A stretch of 64,000 bases of DNA from Crystallibacter sulfonylureivorans_A. Its GTDB lineage: Bacteria; Actinomycetota; Actinomycetes; Actinomycetales; Micrococcaceae. Positions within the stretch are counted from its first letter, which is position 1. Each line of letters begins with the position of its first letter. Shown one piece after another: positions 14,698-23,545 of this stretch. The stretch covers positions 1-64,000 of the forward strand of contig NZ_JBLKRT010000026.1 in assembly GCF_047607445.1 (NCBI RefSeq). The letters run 5' to 3'. A program made the translations under genes and the position numbers. The notes under the pieces were generated by a model. That model made no database searches, had not been told where the DNA came from, and was given only the letters and a program-made list of their open reading frames with translations.

Positions 14698-15947
14698 AAC
14701 CCGCATGGAACCCCTTTGGGGACTGGGTTCAGGGCCTCGCAGATGATGCAATCAGCAACTTGGCGAAGTCCATCATGGAGGGAATGAGCCAGATGGTGAC
14801 GACCCTGTCGACCTTCTGGGTCTCCATGCCAACGGTGAACCTGATCAGCGAGGACCGCACCGGAGCGAGCCCGGTGGTCTCCACAGTGAACAGCCAGCTG
14901 TGGCCATGGACGCTGACCTTGGCCGTCCTGGCAGTCATCATCGGAGGAATCCGCATGATTTGGGAGCAGCGGGGCGCACCGTTGAAAGATCTCCTACGCT
15001 CCCTCATCACCCTCACTGTGGTGTCCAGTCTTGGTGTGGGTGTCATCTCCATCTTGATCATCGCGGCGGACACATTCGCGGCCGCCATTATTGACCGATC
15101 CACCGACGGGAAGGGCTTCGCGGAATCGATGCACCTCCTCGTCGTAACGGGACAGACCGGTGTCGGGGCTTTCATTCTGATCGTTCTGGGCCTCGTCGGC
15201 TTGATCGCCTCCCTGGTTCAGATCGTTCTCATGGTCGTCCGCAGCGGCATGCTGGTGATCCTTGCGGGCATCCTGCCCACCACGGCCGCATTCACGAATA
15301 CGGAGATGGGCAGGCAGTGGTTCCAGAAGGCAGTTGGTTGGACCATCGCCTTCATTCTCTATAAGCCGGCTGCCGCCATCGTGTATTCGGTCGCATTCCT
15401 GCTGATGGGCAAGACCAGCGGGAAGGATGCCCTGATTGGCTCCATCACGGGGTTCACGTTGATGATCGTTGCCCTGTTAGCCCTTCCAGCCCTGATGCGG
15501 TTCGTCACGCCGATGGTGGGAGCCGTTGCCGCTGGCAGTGGGGCAGCGGCAGGAACCGCCGTGGGTGCCCTTGCAACCGGGGCTGTGTCCATGGGCCGAG
15601 TTGGCAGTGGACGGGGCAATGCAGCGCCCACCCCAGCCAGCACCAGCAGCACAACCAGCACGAACACAGGCAATTCTCCCAAGGGTAGTTCTGGATCTTC
15701 AGGCCCCCGCGGTGGGGGAGGGCAGCCAACGCCTGGCTCTTCGGGTCCGGGCGGCGCCGCTGGCACCGCAGGCAAAGCGGGAGCTGCAGCACCGGCCGGA
15801 GGTGCTGGGGCTGCGACGGGAGCCACGGCGGCGGGCCCGGCTGGCATGGCCGTAGCGACAGGCGTACAGGTGGCGTCCAGGGCGTCAGAGGCAATCAAGA
15901 CGACCGCGCAGGATTCAACCGGGGAGGGCCCCAGTGGCAGCAATTAA
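14694..15947 (+). CDS. VirB6/TrbL-like polytopic membrane protein
   Basis: Residues 1-280 contain about six to seven hydrophobic segments (for example LTLAVLAVIIGGIRMIW, GAFILIVLGLVGLIASLVQI, MLVILAGILPTTAAFT). A long Gly/Ala/Ser/Pro-rich tail of about 130 residues follows. This is the typical composition of VirB6/TrbL channel proteins. The 417-residue product is read from the ATG at 14694, which overlaps the previous stop; a GTG four codons upstream is possible. It should form the inner-membrane part of the transfer channel. The next gene starts inside its 3' end, so the operon is tightly packed. Confidence 0.75.
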   Translation: MKPAWNPFGDWVQGLADDAISNLAKSIMEGMSQMVTTLSTFWVSMPTVNLISEDRTGASPVVSTVNSQLWPWTLTLAVLAVIIGGIRMIWEQRGAPLKDLLRSLITLTVVSSLGVGVISILIIAADTFAAAIIDRSTDGKGFAESMHLLVVTGQTGVGAFILIVLGLVGLIASLVQIVLMVVRSGMLVILAGILPTTAAFTNTEMGRQWFQKAVGWTIAFILYKPAAAIVYSVAFLLMGKTSGKDALIGSITGFTLMIVALLALPALMRFVTPMVGAVAAGSGAAAGTAVGALATGAVSMGRVGSGRGNAAPTPASTSSTTSTNTGNSPKGSSGSSGPRGGGGQPTPGSSGPGGAAGTAGKAGAAAPAGGAGAATGATAAGPAGMAVATGVQVASRASEAIKTTAQDSTGEGPSGSN

Positions 15948-17442
15948 CACCGAATACAAAGAACCGTCCTACGGCAACTGGCGCGTTCCGCGCTCAGCCG
16001 GCCTGGGCAACCTCGGCGCGATCGGCACCGCGATTGTCATGGTCGGCCTCCTGCTGGGCATCGTCAGCTTCGCCATCTGGGGCCTGATCGCCGGCCTGGG
16101 CGTCCTCGCGGTCGCCGGCGCCTGCGCCCTGCTGCTGACAGTCAAAGACAAGCACGGCCAGTCAGTAGTGGACCGTCTCGGTATCCGCATGGCGTTCAAG
16201 GTCTCGAAGTCCTCAGGGACGAATCTGTACCGTTCCGGTCCACTGGGCGTGACGGAGTGGGGTATGTACCAGCTCCCAGGGCTGGCTGCGAAGTCCACCC
16301 TTTACGAGTTCACCGACTCCTACAAGCGCCCCTTCGCCATGCTGCACGTGCCGGCCACCAGCCACTTCACCGTGGTCTTCTCCACCGAACCCGACGGGGC
16401 CTCCCTCGTGGACCCGGAACAGGTCGATGCCTGGGTCGCGAACTGGGGCGGCTGGCTCGCCGGGCTGGCCGACGAGGCCGGCCTGGACGCGGCCGCCGTC
16501 ACCGTTGAGACCGCACCGGACTCCGGGTACCGGCTGCGCAATGAGGTCATGTTGAATATCGACCCGGACGCCCCTCAGTTCGCCAAGGACATGCTCCACG
16601 AGGTCGTCGAAACCTACCCGGAAGGATCAGCCACGGTCCGCGCCTGGGTTTCCCTGACCTTCAACGCCTCCCTGCGCGCGGGCTCGAAAAAGCGCACCCC
16701 GGAGGATGTCGCCCGCGACCTGGCCTCGCGGATTCCCGGTCTTTCGGCCCGGCTGCAGTCCACCGGCGCCGGGATCGCCCGGCCCATGTCTGCGCAGGAA
16801 CTTTGCGAGGTCGTACGGATCGCCTATGACCCGCCCGCAGCGCTGATCATTGATGAGGCCCACGCGGCCGGCACCCCGGTGTCGCTGACCTGGGGCGAGG
16901 TCGGTCCGACCGCGACGCAGGCCAGTTGGGACGACTACCGGCACGACTCTGCGTTCTCGGCCTCCTGGACCATGACCGGGGCTCCTCGCGGGTCCGTGAA
17001 CTCCTCCGTCCTCTCCCGGCTTCTGGCCCCGCACGGGGACATTGACCGCAAGCGCATCTCCCTGCTTTACCGTCCGATGGACTCCGCCCGTGCCGCAGCG
17101 GTAGTTGAGCGGGACCAGAACAACGCCAACGTCCGCATCACCTCGGGCACCCGCCCGACAGCCCGGGCGCTGGTGAATGCCCGCTCTGCTGTGCAGACCG
17201 CCCAGGAAGAAGCCCAGGGCGCCGGTCTGGTGAACTTCGGCATGGTCGTCACCGCCACGGTCACCGACAAGGAACGCCTGCCGGACGCCGTTGCTGCCAT
17301 TGAACAGACCTCCGGTACCGCCCGCGTGCTGCTGCGCCGCGCCTACGGCTCCCAGGACACCGCGTTCGCGGCGTCCCTGCCCCTGGGGCTGGTCCTGCCC
17401 AAGCACAGCATGGTGCCCTCCGAAATTAAGGACGCCCTCTAA
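15934..17442 (+). CDS. SCO6880-family transfer protein
   Basis: The 502-residue protein has two N-terminal membrane spans (GAIGTAIVMVGLLLGIVSFA, LGVLAVAGACALLLTV) and a long soluble part with YGNWRVPRSAGL at the start and YELTD-like repeats typical of SCO6880 proteins. These look like a fusion of VirB3 with the N-terminal domain of VirB4; the following gene supplies the ATPase domain. In actinobacterial conjugation loci the SCO6880 and VirB4-like genes are always neighbours, as here. The GTG start lies inside the preceding gene and the last base is shared with the next start. Confidence 0.8.
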   Translation: MAAINTEYKEPSYGNWRVPRSAGLGNLGAIGTAIVMVGLLLGIVSFAIWGLIAGLGVLAVAGACALLLTVKDKHGQSVVDRLGIRMAFKVSKSSGTNLYRSGPLGVTEWGMYQLPGLAAKSTLYEFTDSYKRPFAMLHVPATSHFTVVFSTEPDGASLVDPEQVDAWVANWGGWLAGLADEAGLDAAAVTVETAPDSGYRLRNEVMLNIDPDAPQFAKDMLHEVVETYPEGSATVRAWVSLTFNASLRAGSKKRTPEDVARDLASRIPGLSARLQSTGAGIARPMSAQELCEVVRIAYDPPAALIIDEAHAAGTPVSLTWGEVGPTATQASWDDYRHDSAFSASWTMTGAPRGSVNSSVLSRLLAPHGDIDRKRISLLYRPMDSARAAAVVERDQNNANVRITSGTRPTARALVNARSAVQTAQEEAQGAGLVNFGMVVTATVTDKERLPDAVAAIEQTSGTARVLLRRAYGSQDTAFAASLPLGLVLPKHSMVPSEIKDAL

Positions 17443-19016
17443 TGGCCCGCATGAAGCTTTTGACAGCAAAGAAGTCAAAGACAGTAAAGACAGCAAAAGC
17501 CCCGGCAAAGGAAGCAGGGCCTGGCTCGCGGGGCTGGACCGGACGGGGCGGCGGCATGGCCCAGCTGCTCCCCTCCGTCCGGGAGTACCGGGGAACCACC
17601 GTCCAGGTCTGCGGACTGTGGCCGTTCTCTTCGGGTGCATCCTCGCCCATGATCGGTGTCCCGCTGGGCCGGCATGAGGAAACCCAGGCAACGGTGTGCT
17701 GTGACCCGATCAGCTGGTTCCAGCGCGCACGGCTGATTTCCAACCCGTCCGCGTTCATCCTCGGCAAACCCGGCCTCGGAAAGTCCACCGTCGTCCGACG
17801 GATGTTCATCGGCCTCTCGGCTCAGGGAGTCCACCCCCTGATCCTTGGCGACCTCAAAGGCGAGCACGTCAAAGCCGTGAAAGCCCTCGGCGGGCAGGTC
17901 ATCAAGCTCGGCCGCGGCGTCGGATACATGAACATCCTCGACCCCGGCCAGGCAGTCGAAGCAGCCCAGCTGCTGGAAGACAGCGGCCACCACGAAGACG
18001 CCGCACGGGTCCGCGCCGACGCCCACGGCCGGCGGCTGACCATGGTCGTCTCGCTGATCACCATCAGCCGGAACAACCCGCCGACCGACCAGGAACAGAC
18101 CATCCTGGACCGGGCCCTGCGGGTCCTCGATGACCGGTTCGACGGCATTCCGGTCCTGAAAGACCTGCTCGATGTAATCGTCTCCGCCCCGGATGAGCTG
18201 CGCCAGGTCGCGCTGGACCGCGGCGACATGAACATCTACCTCCAGGAAACCCGGGCACTGGAAGCAACCCTGCTGGGCCTGACCGGGGGCGGAAAGCTCG
18301 GCGAAATCTTCTCCCGCCAGACCACCAACCCGATGAAGCGGGACCGCGCCGTGGTCTTCGACGTCTCCAGCATCGACGAGACCGAAACCGACCTGCAGGC
18401 CGCCGTGCTGCTGGCCTGCTGGTCCTACGGATTCGGCACCGTCAACGTCGCCAACGCCCTCGCAGACGCGGGCCTGGAACCGCGCAGGAACTACTTCGTG
18501 GTCCTCGACGAACTGTGGCGGGCGCTGCGTGCCGGCAAGGGCATGGTCGACCGGGTGGACGCCCTCACCCGGCTCAACCGCTCCGTCGGCGTCGGGCAGA
18601 TCATGATCTCCCACACCATGTCCGACCTGCTGGCACTGCCGGCAGAAGAGGACCGGATGAAAGCCCGCGGCTTCGTCGAACGCTCCGGCATGGTCATCTG
18701 CGGCGGCCTTCCCGCATCCGAGATGCCGCTGCTGACCTCGGCAATACCCCTGTCCCGGCAGGAACAACAAAAGCTGATTTCCTGGCAGGACCCACCCGCG
18801 TGGGACTCCCGTGGCATCGACGTCGAACCGCCAGGGCGCGGGAAGTTCCTCATCAAGGTCGGCGGCCGGCCCGGGATCCCGGTCCAGGTGGGCCTGACCT
18901 CGGTGGAGCACGGCCCGGACGGAGTCAACGACACCGACGGGAAATGGCACGGATCCCCGGAACCGATCCTTGACCCGCCCGCACCCATCGTGCCGACTGA
19001 AGGAGGCTCACTGTGA
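17442..19016 (+). CDS. VirB4-like conjugation ATPase
   Basis: The 524-residue protein carries Walker A GKPGLGKST at residues 108-116, then HPLILGDLKGEHVKAVKALG (a typical TraC/VirB4 segment), VVFDVSSIDE and a Walker B-like YFVVLDELWRALRAG, with QIMISHTMSDLLAL near the end. It powers substrate transfer or assembly of the channel at the inner membrane face. The first 40 residues are basic. It shares one base with the preceding gene and overlaps the coupling-protein gene by four bases. Family strong. Confidence 0.85.
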   Translation: MARMKLLTAKKSKTVKTAKAPAKEAGPGSRGWTGRGGGMAQLLPSVREYRGTTVQVCGLWPFSSGASSPMIGVPLGRHEETQATVCCDPISWFQRARLISNPSAFILGKPGLGKSTVVRRMFIGLSAQGVHPLILGDLKGEHVKAVKALGGQVIKLGRGVGYMNILDPGQAVEAAQLLEDSGHHEDAARVRADAHGRRLTMVVSLITISRNNPPTDQEQTILDRALRVLDDRFDGIPVLKDLLDVIVSAPDELRQVALDRGDMNIYLQETRALEATLLGLTGGGKLGEIFSRQTTNPMKRDRAVVFDVSSIDETETDLQAAVLLACWSYGFGTVNVANALADAGLEPRRNYFVVLDELWRALRAGKGMVDRVDALTRLNRSVGVGQIMISHTMSDLLALPAEEDRMKARGFVERSGMVICGGLPASEMPLLTSAIPLSRQEQQKLISWQDPPAWDSRGIDVEPPGRGKFLIKVGGRPGIPVQVGLTSVEHGPDGVNDTDGKWHGSPEPILDPPAPIVPTEGGSL

Positions 19017-20782
19017 GCGCACCGAACCGCAAAGGCATGGGCCTCGGCGACGCCATCCTCGTATGGCTGGCCATCGGCTTTATCGTCGTCTTCGGCGGCG
19101 GCACATACGCGGCCGCACACATCGGCTCCTGGATGGCAGGCATCGACGCGCCGCCGGCGCACCCCATTGACCTGATCGCCGGGCTCATCAAGGGCAAGGT
19201 GCCCTGGCCCACCCAGTCCACCGTCGTCGTCTGCGTCATGGCCGGCCTGATCCTGGCCCTGGGCGTCGTCGTCCTGGTGGCATGGCGGCAGGGCGCCTCC
19301 AAGCGTGCCCGCGTGGACAAGGCCGCCCGCTACCTTGGCCGGGGAAAGTCCCTCGCCGCATTCTCCGACAAGGGAGCGCAGGCCAAGGCCGAACGGCTGG
19401 GCATCAAGGACAACCCCGGCATCGTCGTCGGCAAGGTCGTCTCCACCGGCCAGAAATTCGTCCAGTCCTGGGAAGACCTCAGCCTCGACATCTGGGGACC
19501 CCGGACCGGGAAATCGACCTCACGGGTGATGCCCGCGATCCTGGACGCTCCCGGCGCGGTGGTCTCGACGTCGAACAAGCGCGACGTCGTGGACGGCACC
19601 CGCGGCGTCCGCGAGGCCACGGCCCCGGTGTGGGTGTTCGATCCGCAGAAGATCGCCCAGGAAGAACCGGACTGGTGGTGGAACCCGCTCTCCTACGTCA
19701 CCGACGAAGAGAAGGCGTACAAGCTTACGCAGCACTTCGCGGTCGGTTCCCGGGTTCCCGGGTCAAAGCCGGATGCCTACTTCGATCCCAAGGCCGAAGA
19801 CATCCTGTCCTCGTACTTCCTCGCGGCAGCACTTGGCGATCTGCCGATCACGCAGGTCTACCTGTGGGTGACTGAGCAGGTCAGTCAGGAACCCATCGAA
19901 ATCCTCCGTGAGCATGACTACGAGCTGCAGTACAAGGGCCTGGAGTCCACGCTGAAGCTGGCCGACAAGCAGCGAGACGGCATCTTCGGAACCGCCGAGA
20001 AGATGATCCAGTGCCTCAAGAGCCGCAATACGCTCCGCTGGGTCGCACCGACAGGCGGCGCAAGCGTCGCCAGTGATGGGCGACGGCAGTTCAACCCGCA
20101 CGCCTTCGCCGCCTCCCAAGAGACCATCTACATCCTCTCCAAGGAAGGTGCCGGCTCCGCGGCACCGCTGACCACAGCCCTCACGGTCGCCATTGCCGAA
20201 GCGATGGAGGAACGGGCAGAGCGCAGCGGCGGCCGGCTGCCCAAACCTGCCCTGTTCGCCCTGGACGAGCTGGCCAACGTTGTTCGCTGGGCCGGCCTGC
20301 CGGATCAGTTCAGCCACTACGGATCCAAGGGCCTGATCGTTATGGGCATCCTGCAGTCCTGGTCCCAGGGCGTCGAGCTCTGGGGCGAGGCGAACATGCG
20401 GAAAATCTGGTCGGCCGCGAACGTGAAGGTGTACGGCGGCGGTGTCGCCGAAGAAGGCTTCCTGCGTGCACTCTCCGACCTGATCGGGGACTACAGCTAC
20501 ATCAACGTCTCCGTCTCATCAGGGAAATCCGGGTCCAGCCGCTCCCGTCAGGAGTCCAAGGAGCGCATCTTCGACGTCTCCAACCTCGCTGAACTCGACC
20601 GCGGCCGCGCGGTGGTCCTCGCTTCGGGGGCGCCGGCAACGCTGGTGCGCACACTGCCCTGGTACACGGGCCCGCACAAGGAAACCGTGGAAGCGTCCAT
20701 CAAGAAGTACAGCCCGCAGGCGGAGGACGAACCAGTACCGGTGGCAGCGGCAGCGACCGCAAATCCATGGGTGACGGGGTAA
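19013..20782 (+). CDS. VirD4-like type IV coupling protein
   Basis: The 589-residue protein has two membrane spans in its first 90 residues (AILVWLAIGFIVVFGGGTYA and VVVCVMAGLILALGVVVLVA), then DIWGPRTGKSTSRVMPAIL with the Walker A P-loop, VVSTSNKRDVVDGTR, VWVFDPQ (Walker B) and a later LFALDELANVVRWAGLPD. These are marks of TraG/VirD4 coupling proteins, which bring the relaxase-DNA complex to the channel. Its GTG start overlaps the VirB4-like gene. Partner relaxase and MobC are encoded at 24.8-26.8 kb on the other strand. Confidence 0.9.
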   Translation: MSAPNRKGMGLGDAILVWLAIGFIVVFGGGTYAAAHIGSWMAGIDAPPAHPIDLIAGLIKGKVPWPTQSTVVVCVMAGLILALGVVVLVAWRQGASKRARVDKAARYLGRGKSLAAFSDKGAQAKAERLGIKDNPGIVVGKVVSTGQKFVQSWEDLSLDIWGPRTGKSTSRVMPAILDAPGAVVSTSNKRDVVDGTRGVREATAPVWVFDPQKIAQEEPDWWWNPLSYVTDEEKAYKLTQHFAVGSRVPGSKPDAYFDPKAEDILSSYFLAAALGDLPITQVYLWVTEQVSQEPIEILREHDYELQYKGLESTLKLADKQRDGIFGTAEKMIQCLKSRNTLRWVAPTGGASVASDGRRQFNPHAFAASQETIYILSKEGAGSAAPLTTALTVAIAEAMEERAERSGGRLPKPALFALDELANVVRWAGLPDQFSHYGSKGLIVMGILQSWSQGVELWGEANMRKIWSAANVKVYGGGVAEEGFLRALSDLIGDYSYINVSVSSGKSGSSRSRQESKERIFDVSNLAELDRGRAVVLASGAPATLVRTLPWYTGPHKETVEASIKKYSPQAEDEPVPVAAAATANPWVTG

Positions 20783-20793
20783 GGGATTAGGGC

Positions 20794-21234
20794 ATGGCGA
20801 TAGAAATCGGACGCTTCGGTGAAACTCCCAGCCCAGACGTTGAGGAGGCTGGCGCTGATGCCGGAGAGCAGCAGAAGCCCCCGCAGTTGGTCTACGGCTC
20901 TGCCGAAGAGTTCCTGCACGAGCAGCTGCTCCCTACCTACGTCCGCGATGTCGACGGTCGGGCAGCGAAGTGGTGCATCGAATGGTATTTCCATCCGGAA
21001 GCTGTCTCCCGGGTGGAAGCGCTGTGGCGGGCTTGGGAACATCTCAGACTCGACGGTGCCACCGGCATGAGCGTCTGGTTCAAAGACCACGCAGACCACC
21101 ACATGAGCGTGCTCCTCGACCCGCGCGGACCGTTCTACAAATGCGACATGCAAAAGCACCGCGAGCCCGAGCACCTTGAACCCAAGAAGGCCCCCGCAGG
21201 GTGGTTCCCGGACGTTAGGGCTCTTCCTGCCTGA
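20794..21234 (+). CDS. DUF4913 domain protein
   Basis: The 146-residue protein has the DUF4913 pattern: QLVYGSAEEFLHEQLLPTYV, KWCIEWYFHPEAVSRVEALW, RAWEHLRLDGATGMSVWFKD, HADHHMSVLLDPRGPFYKC. The family is found almost only in actinobacterial conjugative elements next to the VirD4-like gene, as here. Its function is unknown. It is the last gene of the plus-strand transfer operon; a hairpin follows. Confidence 0.8.
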   Translation: MAIEIGRFGETPSPDVEEAGADAGEQQKPPQLVYGSAEEFLHEQLLPTYVRDVDGRAAKWCIEWYFHPEAVSRVEALWRAWEHLRLDGATGMSVWFKDHADHHMSVLLDPRGPFYKCDMQKHREPEHLEPKKAPAGWFPDVRALPA

Positions 21235-21239
21235 CAGTG

Positions 21240-21263
21240 AAAGAGTGCTTTTAGGGGCTCTTT
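21240..21263 (+). terminator. Probable terminator of the transfer operon
   Basis: AAAGAG (21240-21245) pairs with CTCTTT (21258-21263), five bases after the DUF4913 stop. A second hairpin, CCCCT/AGGGG, lies within 21290-21310. Together they probably end the long transfer transcript. Confidence 0.45.
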
Positions 21264-21319
21264 ACCGCTGTTGTCGTTACTCCCACTGACCCCTCACCCA
21301 GGGGCCAGCTTATGGAGGT

Positions 21320-23467
21320 GTGACCATCGGATATGGTGCACCTATGGCAAACCTCGAAGCGTGGTCAGATGAACCGATCAATGGCATTGAGGAGGATACC
21401 TTTGGTCGAAAGCGCTTCGCACAGCTCCTGGCGGAGGCGATTGATGAGGTTCCTATCGGAGCCCCAAGCACGGTGTTTGGCCTGGTAGGTCCTTGGGGAA
21501 GTGGGAAGTCGTCTGTGGCTTCGATGGTGGGAAAGATTCTTCCAAATAGTTGGGTCACGCAATCTTTCACACCCTGGGCAGCGTCAGGTACAGCTGCCCT
21601 ACAGCTTGAGTTCGTCGCTGCACTCGATACCGCAGTGGGCGGGGGGCTTGCTGAGGATGATGCCACAAGAACTGCACTGCGTAAATACGCGAAGTGGGCC
21701 AGTCCGGTGCTCGCCGCTATCCCTGGAGTAGGCAAGGCCTTGAGCGGCGTCGGGCAACTAATAGTCGACGAGGCTACGGCCCGGCAACCGTGGTCAGTGG
21801 AGTTTGAAGCGCTTGCCGAACTCCTTAGGACGATGGGTAAGCGGGTTCTGATCGTTTGCGATGACATTGATCGCTTGGATGCAGTCGAGCTTCTCGAATT
21901 TCTTAAGGTCGTCCGCCTCCTCGGGAGGTTCCCAAACGTGCATTACTTAGTCGCCTACGATGCCGACACGGTGGAGGATCTGTTGGCTGCGGAAGGCATC
22001 CGCGGTCGAACGAGTTCTTTCATGGAAAAAATTGTGCAACACCCTTTCGAACTCCCTCAGATAGATAGAGCAACGCGGTGGAGACACATCTCGAAGGCAG
22101 TATCCAAATCGCTAGATGCCCAGGGTGTTCGCCTCAATGAATCCGGGATGGAGCGTTACCGACTCCTCATAGACACACTTACTACGGGCTTAGTAACTCC
22201 TCGTCAGATTGCACGGTACGAGAACCATCTCAATGTGCTAACCCAGCTAGTCCCTGGTGAGGTCGATTTTCTAGATTTCGCTGCCCTCGCCAACCTTCGT
22301 CTGAATCATCACGAGATCTATGAAGCGCTCCCGGAGTGGGCCCCTCAGTTGCGAGCAGGCTTCTGGCGCAGCGCTGACGAAGAAGAAGTGGAAGAAGGCA
22401 AAACGCTGAGTCCCGAGGACTGGATAAAGCTGTTCAGGGACACGTCACGTCGCGCCGATATCACGGGAGCTTGGGAAAGCGTCCGCTTTCTCTTTCCGAA
22501 GCTTCAGGACTGGCGCAACATCAACAAGCCGCCCCATCCGCAGGCGTTCTCCGACAGCCGCTACTCCGAGCGCTACTACAGCTTAGGTGTGCCGGAGGAC
22601 GACATTTCCGACGTGATTGTGTCACGGGCGATCGCGTGGTTGATGGGAGTAGAACCTGATGACGCAGCTGAGGAAGCCCTATCAAAAATATCCAGCTCCG
22701 CGCACCCCTCAATCGCCCGTCTCGCTTTTGAGAAACTTCGCGAGCACCGTCAAGCGTATCTACAAGGGTTTGCAGACGGTCATCGAGTCACGAAGCTCGT
22801 CACGTTCCTGCTGTCCGAGTACCGGCGCTTAGAGGACAGTCGCAACGACCCGGAGACGGCAGTCGATCTCATTTTCGACTGGTTGGCTGCGGAAACTCTC
22901 CTCGGTTTTAGCACCGGAGAGCTCACCCGCGGGCAGCTCCTCGAGCTTTTCGGAGAGGATCTTTGCCTGACAATCCTGCATGCAATTAACAGGCCCTTGT
23001 TAGCTGGGCAGGACACACACAACGTCGAAAAGATGTTGCTTGATTTCGCCAACCACTTCCTCGATGCCCTCGACAGTCAGGAAAAAACTGCCCTCGAGCC
23101 GCTCGAGTCGTTGAGACTGAGGCTCTCGCTAATTTCAAGGGCAAAGGGTACAGAAGCTATCGCCGGGCTACTCGATCCAATTGTTGATGGAGACACCGCC
23201 CTGTTCGAGTCGGCTGCCATCGCAATGGTACGCACTGAAAGCTGGCACGGCGACGGCTCCGTTCGCCAAAACTTGAGCTTTGAAACTAAGGAATGGACGA
23301 TCGCCGTGTCCGCCCAGGTTCGTGAACGTATGGCCGCAAGCCTCACGGAGGAATTTGATTCCCAAGAAATTGATTACGACGACATCGCTTCCCCCAATCG
23401 GCGGAGAGTGGCTATTCGTAGCGTTCGCTCCGAATTCAGGCCCGGCAAGGATGCGGCCAGCGGTTGA
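21320..23467 (+). CDS. KAP-family P-loop NTPase
   Basis: The 715-residue protein has Walker A in VFGLVGPWGSGKSSVASMVG and Walker B in VLIVCDDIDRLDAVELLEFL, followed by VHYLVAYDADTVEDLL, the pattern of KAP NTPases (named after Kidins220/ARMS and PifA). Helices inserted between the Walker motifs include a hydrophobic stretch (SPVLAAIPGVGKALSGVGQL) that could touch the membrane, as in other KAP proteins. The C-terminal 400 residues are helical and without a known domain. PifA is a plasmid protein that blocks phage T7, so phage exclusion or entry exclusion is plausible. GTG 21320 lies very close to GGAGG; ATG 21344 is an alternative start. Confidence 0.75.
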   Translation: MTIGYGAPMANLEAWSDEPINGIEEDTFGRKRFAQLLAEAIDEVPIGAPSTVFGLVGPWGSGKSSVASMVGKILPNSWVTQSFTPWAASGTAALQLEFVAALDTAVGGGLAEDDATRTALRKYAKWASPVLAAIPGVGKALSGVGQLIVDEATARQPWSVEFEALAELLRTMGKRVLIVCDDIDRLDAVELLEFLKVVRLLGRFPNVHYLVAYDADTVEDLLAAEGIRGRTSSFMEKIVQHPFELPQIDRATRWRHISKAVSKSLDAQGVRLNESGMERYRLLIDTLTTGLVTPRQIARYENHLNVLTQLVPGEVDFLDFAALANLRLNHHEIYEALPEWAPQLRAGFWRSADEEEVEEGKTLSPEDWIKLFRDTSRRADITGAWESVRFLFPKLQDWRNINKPPHPQAFSDSRYSERYYSLGVPEDDISDVIVSRAIAWLMGVEPDDAAEEALSKISSSAHPSIARLAFEKLREHRQAYLQGFADGHRVTKLVTFLLSEYRRLEDSRNDPETAVDLIFDWLAAETLLGFSTGELTRGQLLELFGEDLCLTILHAINRPLLAGQDTHNVEKMLLDFANHFLDALDSQEKTALEPLESLRLRLSLISRAKGTEAIAGLLDPIVDGDTALFESAAIAMVRTESWHGDGSVRQNLSFETKEWTIAVSAQVRERMAASLTEEFDSQEIDYDDIASPNRRRVAIRSVRSEFRPGKDAASG

Positions 23468-23545
23468 TCCTGGCGCAGGGTTTTGCGGCAGCGTCGGCCG
23501 CCCGGGGGTAGAAACGGGCACTGATGCCCTGTCCTCATTTCAGGG

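Noticed and set aside
17475..18950. 491-codon open frame on the minus strand
   Set aside because: Antisense to the VirB4-like ATPase gene; composition is that of a reverse-strand frame in GC-rich DNA.
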